Shown piece after piece: positions 16,511 through 25,299 of a stretch of 64,000 nt of DNA. This DNA is from IOR16 sp963521065. GTDB lineage: Bacteria; Bacillota; Clostridia; Peptostreptococcales; Anaerovoracaceae. The stretch covers positions 48,391 to 112,390 of the forward strand of contig CAUQTI010000009.1 of assembly GCA_963521065.1 (NCBI GenBank). The letters run 5' to 3'. The translations under genes and the position numbers were made by a program. Under the pieces are notes generated by a model. The model did not search any database, was not told the DNA's origin, and was given only the letters and a program-made list of their open reading frames with translations. Each line of letters begins with the position of its first letter. Position 1 is the first letter of the stretch.

Positions 16511-18667
16511 ATGTCTGAAAATCGCAATAATTATTGGGAAGAAGTCGAAGGACAATTAAAAAAAATAGAGGAAACAAGAAAACAAGAAAAAATGCTTTTT
16601 GAGAAGGATAAAACTCCCTCTAAAAGCAACAAAAGAAAAAGAAAGCAGAAAAAGAAAGAAGGCTTTGTGGAAGACCTGAGTAAAAAAGAAGACCACAACC
16701 GGGAACAAAATCAAGTTTGTATTTCCGCAGAAAAACAAGAAAAAAAGAATCGCAGCAGAGTTGAAGAAACAGATCGAAAAAATACGCAGAAAAAAATAAA
16801 GGTACAGCCGGCGGAAAAAACGGAATTTACCAATCAAATAGATCAAACGGACGAAGATGAGCTGGATAAACAAATTGATGAAATTTTTAAGATTAGCTTG
16901 GAAGAGAAACTGGAAGCGGCGGAGACGGAAAGCCTGCGTCTGGACCAGGCAATTGATACGTTTTTCTTAAAAGTAAAAAAGGTCGGGACGCTGTCTGCAA
17001 AGGCCTTTCAATTAGTGAAGAAGACGGTGTTTCAAGCAGCGGAGAAAAAGACGGAAGTCAGCCGGCAGGATGCGCCTTTGTCTTATGAAAAGCTGACGAA
17101 AAAAAGAATCGCGCGTCTGAAAGAGTGTGGATTATACGTAACAGATTATATGCAGATTCAATTTATGCGATTTTACGATGCCTTTGCAGCGAGAGAAAAG
17201 AAAGTCGGTGTGAACGCGGCGGCTCTAATGAATCGCATAGATTACAGACTGGAGCAATTTTCCATTAAGATGGAGATGCGGATGCACGAATTTATTCATT
17301 GGCTGGAACGCGTCGAAGATTTTGCCGAGCATCATAAGGCACTGTTGATTAAGAGCTTTGCAGGGCTGGTAGGAGGGGCTGTATTAATTTGCCTTCTCAT
17401 CGGCCAGATTAGTGCTTACGAATACAGCTATAATGGAAAGGTGCTAGGAACTGTAAAGGACCAGCAGGAGGTCTATAAGACAATCGACGTTATAGGAACA
17501 AAGTTATCCGATTCCTATGACACGCAAATTGAAATTGATAAAGAAGAAGACATTAGTTTCAAAAGAGTGATTGGTTTCAATCTTAAGCTAGATACATCGG
17601 AAGATATATTAAATACACTGACTTATATGAAGGACATCAAAGTGACGGCATACGGTATTTTTGCGGATGGAAAGCAAAAAACAGTACTGCAAAACAAAAA
17701 AACGGCAAATGAAATTTTGCAAGAAGTGAAGAATTATTTTGCACCGCCGGTATCCGGAATTACTTATGACAAAGTGGGATTTGCACAGAAGGTTCAAATC
17801 AAGCCTGTCCATACGAAGCTAGGAGAGATTCAAAATCCGGCAGAGGCATTGGAATATATGCTCACTGGAGCTGTCGAAAAACAGGTGCACATTGTGCAGG
17901 CCGGTGAAACCTTTTCTGGAATTGCTTCCACTTATCAAATGAAGCAAAGCGAGCTGACTGCATCCAACCCTAGCGTTCAGCCCGATAAGCTGAAAATAGG
18001 GCAGGAACTATATCTAAATAAAGATGTTCCTGTTTTAACGGTAGAAACGATGGAAACCGCAGGATATAACTTGCCAATCCCATATGAAATTACATATGAA
18101 AATACGACAACCTTGTATAAAGGACAGCAAACCGTCAAATCGATGGGAAGCAGCGGCCAACAAGCTGTGGTTGCACAAATTGTACGCCATAACGGAATTG
18201 AAGTCAGCCGGACCGTTCTGAGCAGTGAAGTATTAAGCCAGCCAGTGAATCAGGTCGTATTGGTCGGAACGAAGGCAACGCCGAAGTTAGTAGGAACGGG
18301 AAGTTATCGTTATCCGGTAAGAGGAGCTAGATTGACTTCAAAATTCGGAAGGCGTTGGGGAAGAATCCATTCTGGAATTGACCTTGCCTGTTCGACAGGA
18401 ACAAAGATTGGAGCGGCAGACGGAGGAACTGTGACGTTTGCCGGATATAAAGGCTCTTATGGCTATTTGGTTATCATTAATCATGGCGGCGGCCGGGAAA
18501 CATATTACGCACATTGCAGTAAGCTGTTTGTGAAGAAAGGTGATAAAGTATATCAGGGACAGCATATCGCGAATGTAGGAAATACCGGCAGAAGTACAGG
18601 GCCTCACGTGCACTTCGAAGTTCATGTAAATGGTTCTGCTAAAAATCCATTGAACTATTTGAAATAG
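16511..18667 (+). CDS. Membrane-anchored M23 peptidase with LysM and G5 domains
   Basis: This 718-residue protein has an unusual order. Residues 1-278 are a long charged, lysine/glutamate-rich cytoplasmic region; a single membrane segment follows at about 280-300 (FAGLVGGAVLICLLIGQISA); then an extracellular part with a LysM domain (HIVQAGETFSGIAS, about 458-502), a G5 domain (about 505-585) and an M23 metallopeptidase (about 600-718). Zinc ligands are visible in HSGIDLAC and HVHFEVHVNG. M23 enzymes cut peptidoglycan cross-links; G5 and LysM bind wall sugars. It is closed by a terminator. Confidence 0.88.
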   Translation: MSENRNNYWEEVEGQLKKIEETRKQEKMLFEKDKTPSKSNKRKRKQKKKEGFVEDLSKKEDHNREQNQVCISAEKQEKKNRSRVEETDRKNTQKKIKVQPAEKTEFTNQIDQTDEDELDKQIDEIFKISLEEKLEAAETESLRLDQAIDTFFLKVKKVGTLSAKAFQLVKKTVFQAAEKKTEVSRQDAPLSYEKLTKKRIARLKECGLYVTDYMQIQFMRFYDAFAAREKKVGVNAAALMNRIDYRLEQFSIKMEMRMHEFIHWLERVEDFAEHHKALLIKSFAGLVGGAVLICLLIGQISAYEYSYNGKVLGTVKDQQEVYKTIDVIGTKLSDSYDTQIEIDKEEDISFKRVIGFNLKLDTSEDILNTLTYMKDIKVTAYGIFADGKQKTVLQNKKTANEILQEVKNYFAPPVSGITYDKVGFAQKVQIKPVHTKLGEIQNPAEALEYMLTGAVEKQVHIVQAGETFSGIASTYQMKQSELTASNPSVQPDKLKIGQELYLNKDVPVLTVETMETAGYNLPIPYEITYENTTTLYKGQQTVKSMGSSGQQAVVAQIVRHNGIEVSRTVLSSEVLSQPVNQVVLVGTKATPKLVGTGSYRYPVRGARLTSKFGRRWGRIHSGIDLACSTGTKIGAADGGTVTFAGYKGSYGYLVIINHGGGRETYYAHCSKLFVKKGDKVYQGQHIANVGNTGRSTGPHVHFEVHVNGSAKNPLNYLK

Positions 18668-18692
18668 CAGGATAAAAAATCAATAATAAGAA

Positions 18693-18733
18693 GAAAAAGC
18701 GGCAAGACTAGAAAAGATGATTGCCGCTTTTTT
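18693..18733. terminator. Terminator after the M23 peptidase gene
   Basis: AAAAAGCGGCAA and TTGCCGCTTTTTT form a strong 12-bp stem with a T tail. Confidence 0.9.
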
Positions 18734-18800
18734 AGTAAAAGCATATGCACTTGTAAACAGGAGAGAAAAAAAGCATTTCTGAGCTATTGAGGAAGCTGCT

Positions 18801-19988
18801 TCATAGGTCAAAGAATAACTCGTGATTGAGAACACCACGTCCTTGCGCATTTGAAGAAATGCGGCGCAGCGGCATGGTATTTCGCATAAGGATGCGTTTT
18901 ACTTCCATCGGTGTCAGTCTCGGATAAAGCGCATACAGACATGCGGCAGCTCCACTGGCTACAGGAGCCGCCATAGAGGTTCCGGACTGCATCACATATC
19001 CCTTTGGATTATTTGCATCTAAAGAGACAATATCTACACCTGGTGCAAGTAAATCTGGCTTTACAACACCAGCTGGGGTCGGACCGCGGCTGGAAAAAGA
19101 AGCAACTGAAGGTGAAGATGCGAAATCTGCGGCACCTACAGTGATAACATAAGGGCTGGTCGCCGGAGAATTTATTGTGCAGCGGTCAGGTCCGTTATTG
19201 CCAGCGGCAGCAACCACCGTTATACCGTGGCGGACTGCGGCATTTGCTCCTTTGATTAAAGGGTCCTCCTCGTAAGAAGGATCTGTCGGTACACCCAAGG
19301 AAAGGTTAATCACCCGTATGCCATATAAGCGTCGGTTGTTGATGACCCACTGCATCGCTGCTAAAATATCGGATGTTGTTCCATTCCCATCTCCGTTTAA
19401 GGCCTTGATGGAAATGATATCTGCAGCCGGCGCAGTGCCTAAAAATTTTTGAGTGACAAAGCCGTTTCCGGCGGCAATGCCTGCAACGTGAGTTCCGTGG
19501 CCGTCATCATCATACGGTGTGCTTTTCCGTTCAATAAAGTCTTTAAACGCGATAATGCGGTTTCGTGGATAAATAAGATCATAGTGTGGAGAAATGCCGG
19601 TATCGATGATTGCGATACCTACATTTTGGCCGTGGCGTTTGTCATAAAGAGCTTTATGTTTTGCAAAGCTGTGCGCGTCTGGACCGTCCTTCACAGAAGG
19701 AAGATCCAAATTAAGTAAAGGCTTGATGTCATCACCGCCGATTTTAGAGACCAAAGGATCATCCGAAATGAGACGGATGGATTGATTTTTAGAAAGTAAA
19801 TCAATCTTATCGGCAGAAAGCTCGACGGAGACCGCGTTAATAAACGGAAGCTCGTATTTAATGGGTCCATAGTTTCCAGTGATGTAATCGCGGATTTCAT
19901 AAATAGTCTGATTTGAATATATAATAACGGGAAAAAGAGTCTGACTGGAGGCAGACAATTTTGCGACGAGTCGCGGATGTATTTGCAT
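18801..19988 (-). CDS. S8-family subtilisin-like serine protease
   Basis: This 395-residue subtilase has the full catalytic triad: Asp129 in IAIIDTGISP, His164 in DDGHGTHVAG and Ser338 in SGTSMAAP, plus the oxyanion asparagine in VAAAGNNG. The N-terminal ~110 residues look like an inhibitor/chaperone-type prodomain. No signal peptide is visible, which suggests an intracellular enzyme similar to AprX or ISP types. The start is placed at ATG 19988, nine bases after GGAG; an in-frame TTG at 20003 overlaps that site. It is alone on the reverse strand, back-to-back with walR. Confidence 0.88.
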   Translation of the reverse strand: MQIHPRLVAKLSASSQTLFPVIIYSNQTIYEIRDYITGNYGPIKYELPFINAVSVELSADKIDLLSKNQSIRLISDDPLVSKIGGDDIKPLLNLDLPSVKDGPDAHSFAKHKALYDKRHGQNVGIAIIDTGISPHYDLIYPRNRIIAFKDFIERKSTPYDDDGHGTHVAGIAAGNGFVTQKFLGTAPAADIISIKALNGDGNGTTSDILAAMQWVINNRRLYGIRVINLSLGVPTDPSYEEDPLIKGANAAVRHGITVVAAAGNNGPDRCTINSPATSPYVITVGAADFASSPSVASFSSRGPTPAGVVKPDLLAPGVDIVSLDANNPKGYVMQSGTSMAAPVASGAAACLYALYPRLTPMEVKRILMRNTMPLRRISSNAQGRGVLNHELFFDL

Positions 19989-20054
19989 ATAATTCAACTC
20001 CAATTTCTAAATTTGATTTATAATATGCAAGAAGAATTGGCTTTGCTTATTTTT

Positions 20055-20083
20055 TTGACGAAGAATTGATTATTTGCTATAAT
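20055..20083 (+). promoter_or_regulatory. Sigma-A promoter of walRK
   Basis: TTGACG, 17-base spacer, TATAAT, about 50 bp before the walR start codon. Confidence 0.85.
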
Positions 20084-20134
20084 AGAAAGAGTTTGAACGA
20101 TTGATTAAGGGGATTTGGTTAAGGAGGAAAAAGG

Positions 20135-20833
20135 ATGGAGTCGAAAAAGGTTCTAATTATTGAAGATGAAAAGTCCATTTCTGATATTATAAAATTTAAT
20201 TTAGCCAAAGAAGGGTTTTCGGTAGAGACGGCCTATGACGGTCAAGAGGGACTGGAAAAGGCACTTTCTTTGAATCCAGATTTGATTCTTCTGGATGTAA
20301 TGCTTCCGCTGATGGACGGATTTCTTGTATGTAAGAAAATTCGGGAAACGAGTGCGGTGCCGATTTTAATGCTGACGGCAAAGGAAGAGGAAGTTGACAA
20401 GGTATTAGGTTTAGAGCTAGGCGCAGATGATTATATTACAAAACCGTTTGGAATGCGTGAACTGATTGCCAGAATTAAAGCAAATATTCGAAGAATGGAT
20501 TTCGTAGCAGATTTGCAGGATGCACCATCGAACGTGCAGGAGTTTGGAAATTTAGCGATTGATTTAAATCGCTATGAAGTCAGAAAAAACGAAGTGCCTT
20601 TAGAATTGACACTGCGTGAATTTGAACTGTTGAAATATTTAGCAGAACGTGAAAATAAGGTCTTTTCCAGAGAGCAGCTTTTGGAGGAGGTTTGGGGATA
20701 TGAATATTATGGAGACATTCGGACTGTCGATGTGACCGTTCGGAGATTGCGGGAAAAATTGGAGGATGATTCCAGCGATCCGAAGTATATCATGACAAAA
20801 AGGGGAATCGGATACTACTTTAGGAGGCCATAA
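20135..20833 (+). CDS. walR: WalR/YycF-type response regulator (OmpR family)
   Basis: This 232-residue regulator has a receiver domain with acceptor Asp54 in LILLDVMLPLMDG, acidic pocket residues near 10-12 and the conserved Lys in ADDYITKPFGMRELIARI. A winged-helix DNA-binding domain follows (LTLREFELLKYLAERENKVF; TVDVTVRRLREKLEDD). It lies 3 bases upstream of the kinase gene and has its own promoter. The WalRK pair governs wall growth in Firmicutes; the usual yycH, yycI and htrA neighbours are missing here, so the assignment to Wal rather than PhoP is by similarity. Confidence 0.88.
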   Translation: MESKKVLIIEDEKSISDIIKFNLAKEGFSVETAYDGQEGLEKALSLNPDLILLDVMLPLMDGFLVCKKIRETSAVPILMLTAKEEEVDKVLGLELGADDYITKPFGMRELIARIKANIRRMDFVADLQDAPSNVQEFGNLAIDLNRYEVRKNEVPLELTLREFELLKYLAERENKVFSREQLLEEVWGYEYYGDIRTVDVTVRRLREKLEDDSSDPKYIMTKRGIGYYFRRP

Positions 20834-20836
20834 AGG

Positions 20837-22663
20837 ATGCTAGGGACGAAGAGGTGGAACAGCATACGATGGAGGATTGTTCTGATTTACTTTTTGTTGG
20901 TTTTTATAGCGATGACGATTGTTTCCGTTTTTATTGTAAACCAGTTGGAGGTCTATCAACTCAACTCTATTCGAGATAATTTAACAAAGACAGTCAAAGA
21001 CAGCGGGTTGCTTACCTCTTTTGAGGTTTACGGTGACCTGACAAGCCACAGCAAGGAGATTCAACGTACGCTGGATCAGGGTTGGAAGAACAGCTTTCAA
21101 GAGGAAATGTCGATTGTAGATACAGATTTTACAATCATAGCATCGACCAACAAAAATATTATTGAAAAAAATGCAGCAGAATTATTGAATACCACGCTTC
21201 TAACTACAGCAATGATTGGCGGAAAGCAAGCAGAAGCAGATGGCGTAAATATGGCGAATATCCCAATCAAGAGCATTGTTTTTCCGATTGGCGAGGCAGA
21301 ACATATTACAGGAGCTGTATATATAAGAGCAGATTTGTCAAATGTGTTTGATTTTTTGACACAATCAAAGCTTATTTTTATACGCGCAATGCTCCTTGCA
21401 CTTTTGGTAACCGTGATTTTGGGCTTTTTTATCGCAAAGAGTATTACAGTGCCGATTAATGATGTGACAGAAAAAGCGGAAAAGATGGCACAGGGCGATT
21501 TTAGTCAGGAAGTTAGTGTCATGTCAGACGATGAAATTGGAAGGTTGGCTGAGATGTTTAATCTGCTGAGAGAAAAGCTGAACATCACACTTGCCGAGAT
21601 ATCAAATGAAAAAAGCAAATTAGAGACGATACTCCACTACATGGCGGACGGATTGATTGCGATTGACCTTTCAGGAAAAATAATCCATGCAAATCCGGCA
21701 GCGAAAAAAATGCTTGGCATTATAGACGCTGACCTGGAAACAAAGAATTGTAATGATATATTGAAAAAGTATAGTGCAATATTTCATCTGGAAAATCTAA
21801 AAGAGAAGTGCAAAGACGGAAGTGCACAAGGAATCTTCAATTATGGAGCTTCGGCATTTGCCGTTCGATATGACCGTTTTCGCGACGAAAATGATGAAGA
21901 CGTAGGGATTATTATTATTCTGCAGGATATTACAGAGCGGCAGAAGCTGGAAAACATGCAGACTGATTTTGTTGCGAATGTATCACATGAGTTGAAGACC
22001 CCTCTCACAACCATTAAGAGCTATACAGAAACCTTAATGGATGAAAGTTTTAAAGATATGGAAATGGCGGGAAGCTTTCTGAAAATTATTGATACGGAAG
22101 CCGACCGCATGAATCGCTTGGTAAAGGATTTACTGCAATTATCGAGGCTGGATTATAAACAGGAAAAATGGCATAAGAAGGACAGCAATTTGATTTGGCT
22201 TCTCCGCTCTGCGGTGACAAAAGTAGAGATGACGGCCAAACAAAAATCACAACACTTAAATTGTATCTTTGACGGTGAGCAGAACATCATGGTAACCATC
22301 GACAAAGACCGTATTGAACAGGTGCTTTTAAATATTTTAAGCAATGCCATTAAATATACGCAGGCCGGGGGGCGGATTGATATTGATGCAATCACGGTTG
22401 ACGGACAGGCTAAGGTCATTGTAACGGATAACGGGATCGGGATGGCAGAAGCAGAAATTCCTCGTATTTTTGAACGCTTTTACCGGATTGATAAAGCGCG
22501 ATCGAGAGCGATGGGCGGAACAGGGCTTGGCCTTTCGATTTCACGGCAAATTGTGGAAGAACACGGTGGCACCATCGAGATAGAGAGCCAGGAAGGAAAA
22601 GGAACCAAGGCAATGGTGATTCTTCCCTTGGCACCATCCAGAGGGCAGCGTAATATTGAATAA
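20837..22663 (+). CDS. walK: WalK-type sensor histidine kinase
   Basis: This 608-residue kinase has two membrane segments (about residues 14-35 and 178-200) with an extracytoplasmic sensor loop between them. A HAMP linker (about 200-255), a PAS domain (about 262-370), the phosphoacceptor His384 in NVSHELKTPLTTIKSY and a HATPase domain (DNGIGM, GGTGLGLSIS) follow. It pairs with the regulator just upstream. The first codons overlap no gene but sit after GGAGGCC. Its end is followed by a hairpin that also forms the ribosome site of yabP. Confidence 0.9.
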   Translation: MLGTKRWNSIRWRIVLIYFLLVFIAMTIVSVFIVNQLEVYQLNSIRDNLTKTVKDSGLLTSFEVYGDLTSHSKEIQRTLDQGWKNSFQEEMSIVDTDFTIIASTNKNIIEKNAAELLNTTLLTTAMIGGKQAEADGVNMANIPIKSIVFPIGEAEHITGAVYIRADLSNVFDFLTQSKLIFIRAMLLALLVTVILGFFIAKSITVPINDVTEKAEKMAQGDFSQEVSVMSDDEIGRLAEMFNLLREKLNITLAEISNEKSKLETILHYMADGLIAIDLSGKIIHANPAAKKMLGIIDADLETKNCNDILKKYSAIFHLENLKEKCKDGSAQGIFNYGASAFAVRYDRFRDENDEDVGIIIILQDITERQKLENMQTDFVANVSHELKTPLTTIKSYTETLMDESFKDMEMAGSFLKIIDTEADRMNRLVKDLLQLSRLDYKQEKWHKKDSNLIWLLRSAVTKVEMTAKQKSQHLNCIFDGEQNIMVTIDKDRIEQVLLNILSNAIKYTQAGGRIDIDAITVDGQAKVIVTDNGIGMAEAEIPRIFERFYRIDKARSRAMGGTGLGLSISRQIVEEHGGTIEIESQEGKGTKAMVILPLAPSRGQRNIE

Positions 22664-22674
22664 CATAAATGCTT

Positions 22675-22710
22675 CCTCCTTGTCATAAAGTGTATGGCAA
22701 GGAGGTGTTT
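22675..22710 (+). terminator. Hairpin that combines a walRK terminator with the yabP Shine-Dalgarno
   Basis: A 12-bp stem (CCTCCTTGTCAT, loop AAAGTGT, ATGGCAAGGAGG) is followed by TGTTTTTTT. It reads as a terminator, but the 3' arm is the GGAGG ribosome site of yabP (ATG at 22714). In transcripts that cross it, the site would be paired. Confidence 0.8.
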
Positions 22711-22713
22711 TTT

Positions 22714-22992
22714 ATGGAGGATATCAAAGGAAAGAAGCCCCATAGCATGTTCATGGAAAACCGCGAAAGAATGGTTGTTACGGGCGTAAAAGATGTCGCC
22801 AATTTCAATGAGGATACGGTGATTTTAGATCTCGATCAAGGCGGGATGCAATTGAAGGGAAACCGTCTGCACATTCAAAGCCTGGATTTGGAAGAGGGCA
22901 AGGTTGTGATAAATGGATTTTTTCATTCCATGGCTTACACAGAGAAAAAAGAAAAACAGGATAAGAATTGGCTGGAGAGGATGCTAAAATGA
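22714..22992 (+). CDS. yabP: Sporulation protein YabP
   Basis: This 92-residue protein matches YabP (MVVTGVKDVANFNEDTVILD, then GGMQLKGNRLHIQSLDLEEG). YabP is a sporulation coat/cortex-associated protein in Bacilli and Clostridia. ATG 22714 follows GGAGGTG with 8 bases spacing. The upstream in-frame extension passes through a hairpin and is rejected. The stop codon overlaps the yabQ start (ATGA). Confidence 0.92.
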   Translation: MEDIKGKKPHSMFMENRERMVVTGVKDVANFNEDTVILDLDQGGMQLKGNRLHIQSLDLEEGKVVINGFFHSMAYTEKKEKQDKNWLERMLK

Positions 22993-23321
22993 ATCCGCTG
23001 ATTTTAAAGCAGGTATTTAACGCATTTATTATGCTTTATGCCGGGATGACGGTAATGCTTTTTTATCAAATTCTAGAATCTTATAAGAAAAAAAGAAAAA
23101 CGAGCGGATTTCTAAAAACAGCGCTGGAAATTGCGTTTTGGATTCTTGCTGCTTTTGTAAGCTGCTCTTTTTTATACTATTGTGCGTATGGTGCGTTGAG
23201 CGTGCATAGCTTCGCTTCTCTTTTAGGTGGAATGTGTTTGTGGAGATTTTGTGTAGGCAAAAAAATTTCAATTTTTATTACGCAGCTTTATGGTATAATA
23301 AAAGCTAAGGCTAAAATATGA
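22989..23321 (+). CDS. yabQ: Sporulation membrane protein YabQ
   Basis: This 110-residue membrane protein has hydrophobic stretches near residues 8-27, 45-65 and 70-88 and the YabQ-type segment FNAFIMLYAGMTVMLFYQIL. YabQ is needed for the spore cortex. Translationally coupled to yabP by an ATGA overlap. The yabP-yabQ-divIC order is conserved in Firmicutes and supports a spore-former. Confidence 0.88.
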   Translation: MNPLILKQVFNAFIMLYAGMTVMLFYQILESYKKKRKTSGFLKTALEIAFWILAAFVSCSFLYYCAYGALSVHSFASLLGGMCLWRFCVGKKISIFITQLYGIIKAKAKI

Positions 23322-23380
23322 AAGCAATTTAAAAACGATTTACATTGCATTTTCATTTTCTGAAAGATCTGGTGAGGCAC

Positions 23381-23866
23381 ATGGCGAAAAAAAGAAGAAG
23401 CCGCGCTTATAAAGAAAACAGTCAAATTATAGATATTGAAACAGTCCGGAAACAGCGCATACAAAAACGAAAAGCGGCGTATGAAAAAAAGAAAGCAAAG
23501 GAAAAGACTAATCCGGAAGTATCCGAGCGGCGTGCGATTAAGATTGTCCGCCATCGTCTTATTTGCATCGCGGCTTTTTTCCTAATTGCAATTCTGATGT
23601 CTTTAACCGTATATAACCTGATTTCATTAAATGCGGCGCAGCAGGCCGAGATGAAACGGCAAGAGGCATTGAAAAAAGAGCAGGCCAGATTAGAGGAACA
23701 ACTAAAGCAGGTAAACAGTAATGAATATATTGAGGAACAAGCCAGAACACAGCTGCAGATGATTAAGCCCGGTGAAAAGATTTACATTGTACCCGAGGCA
23801 GAGAAGAAAGAAACAGAAGAAAAAAAAGAGGATGTTGAAGAAAATAATAGCATAATTCCTCAATAG
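23381..23866 (+). CDS. DivIC/FtsB-like septum formation initiator
   Basis: A 161-residue protein with a basic cytoplasmic N-terminus (about 60 residues), one membrane helix (about 63-85, LICIAAFFLIAILMSLTVY), and a coiled coil (QQAEMKRQEALKKEQARLEE) ending in SNEYIEEQARTQLQMIKPGE. This is the DivIC/FtsB pattern; these proteins join FtsL and DivIB at the septum. ATG 23381 follows TGAGG; an in-frame start at 23345 is possible. It has the expected position after yabPQ. Confidence 0.85.
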   Translation: MAKKRRSRAYKENSQIIDIETVRKQRIQKRKAAYEKKKAKEKTNPEVSERRAIKIVRHRLICIAAFFLIAILMSLTVYNLISLNAAQQAEMKRQEALKKEQARLEEQLKQVNSNEYIEEQARTQLQMIKPGEKIYIVPEAEKKETEEKKEDVEENNSIIPQ

Positions 23867-23887
23867 CAGAAAGGGATGGGAGTCGGC

Positions 23888-24442
23888 GTGATTCGAGAAG
23901 TAATTATAGTGGAAGGAAGAGACGATGAAAGTGCCGTGAAACGTGCTGTGAAAGCAGAGACAATTGCAACTCATGGATTCGGAATTCGAAAAAGCACATT
24001 GCTTTTAATTGAAAAAGCATATCACAATACGGGGATTATTATTTTTACCGATCCAGATCATGCAGGAGAAACCATTCGAAAAAGATTGTCAAACCAGTTT
24101 CCGAACGCAAAGCACGCCTATCTGTCCAGAGAAGACGCAGAAAAAGCCGGAGACATCGGCATTGAAAACGCTTCCGCTGAAAATATAAGAGAAGCTTTGG
24201 AAAAAGTACGCAGCACAATACCGGAAGCGCAAAGTATTTTTTCAAGGCAGGATTTGTTCGACTGTGGTCTGTGTGGAGCGGGTGACGCTGCAACGCGGCG
24301 AGACTATATCGGAAAGAAACTGGGGATTGGATATGGGAATGCAAAAGTATTCTTAAGCCGCCTGAATCATTATGGGGTTAGCAGAGAGGAATTTGAAGAC
24401 GCATGGACAAGCTCTATTCACCAAATACCATTCGAAAAATAA
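23888..24442 (+). CDS. rnmV: Ribonuclease M5
   Basis: This 184-residue Toprim nuclease matures 5S rRNA. Motifs IREVIIVEGRDDE, IIIFTDPDHAGE and the C-terminal LGIGYGNAKVFLSRLNHYGV are typical. GTG 23888 is preferred because GGGAG lies 5-6 bases upstream; ATG 23876 sits against AAGGG with no spacing. It overlaps rsmA by 40 bases, a pairing conserved in Firmicutes. Confidence 0.92.
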   Translation: MIREVIIVEGRDDESAVKRAVKAETIATHGFGIRKSTLLLIEKAYHNTGIIIFTDPDHAGETIRKRLSNQFPNAKHAYLSREDAEKAGDIGIENASAENIREALEKVRSTIPEAQSIFSRQDLFDCGLCGAGDAATRRDYIGKKLGIGYGNAKVFLSRLNHYGVSREEFEDAWTSSIHQIPFEK

Positions 24443-25275
24443 GAGAAAAATACGGATTTCGCCTGTCTAAAAGTTTGGGACAAAACTTTCTGACAGATGC
24501 AAATATTGTAAATAAAATCGTAGAAGGTGCACAAATTGGAGAAAATGACCTGGTGATTGAAATCGGGCCTGGAATTGGTGTACTCACCGCGGTAGCGGCT
24601 GCCTATGCAGGAAAAGTGATTGCCGTGGAAATTGATAAAAATTTAATTCCAATCTTAAAAGATACGCTTGGAAGTTATGAAAATGTTTCAATTTTGAATG
24701 AAGATATTCTAAAGACGGATTTAATTGCCGTTCTTGAACAAAATAAAGTTATAAACGGAAAAGAGAGAAGCGGAGTAAAGGTAATCGGGAATTTGCCGTA
24801 TTATATTACGACACCGATTATTATGAAGCTATTGGAGGATGGTGTCCCTGTGGACAGCATTACCGCGATGATGCAAAAAGAAGTTGCAGACCGAATTAAA
24901 TCCGCGCCGGGAAGCAAAGCATATGGTGCGCTTTCTGTTGCGGTACAATACTATTGTACCGTGAGCCCAGTTGCTTCTGTACCGAAAGAAGTGTTCGTTC
25001 CACAGCCGAAAGTAGACTCGGCAGTGATTCGTATGGACGTACGCAAGGAAAAGGCGGTAGATTTATTGGATGAAGCAGCATTCTTCTCTGTTGTCAGACA
25101 CGGATTTGGGCAGAGAAGAAAGACCCTTTTGAATTCCTTGACCGGAGTGAGGGAGAAGACAAAAGAAGAGATTGCAGAGGCATTAACGGAAACGGGAATC
25201 GACCCGATGCGGAGAGCCGAAACCTTAAGCATTGAAGAATTTGCCAGCTTGTCTAATAGGATTGCAAAAAAATAA
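24403..25275 (+). CDS. rsmA: 16S rRNA dimethyladenosine transferase
   Basis: This 290-residue KsgA/RsmA enzyme dimethylates two adenines near the 3' end of 16S rRNA. Signatures are SKSLGQNFLTDANIV, the SAM site VIEIGPGIGVLTAV, and the target-binding NLPYYITTPIIM. Its start lies inside rnmV. Length is typical. Confidence 0.96.
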   Translation: MDKLYSPNTIRKIREKYGFRLSKSLGQNFLTDANIVNKIVEGAQIGENDLVIEIGPGIGVLTAVAAAYAGKVIAVEIDKNLIPILKDTLGSYENVSILNEDILKTDLIAVLEQNKVINGKERSGVKVIGNLPYYITTPIIMKLLEDGVPVDSITAMMQKEVADRIKSAPGSKAYGALSVAVQYYCTVSPVASVPKEVFVPQPKVDSAVIRMDVRKEKAVDLLDEAAFFSVVRHGFGQRRKTLLNSLTGVREKTKEEIAEALTETGIDPMRRAETLSIEEFASLSNRIAKK

Positions 25276-25299
25276 ATTGCTGGAGGATACAACTTACAG

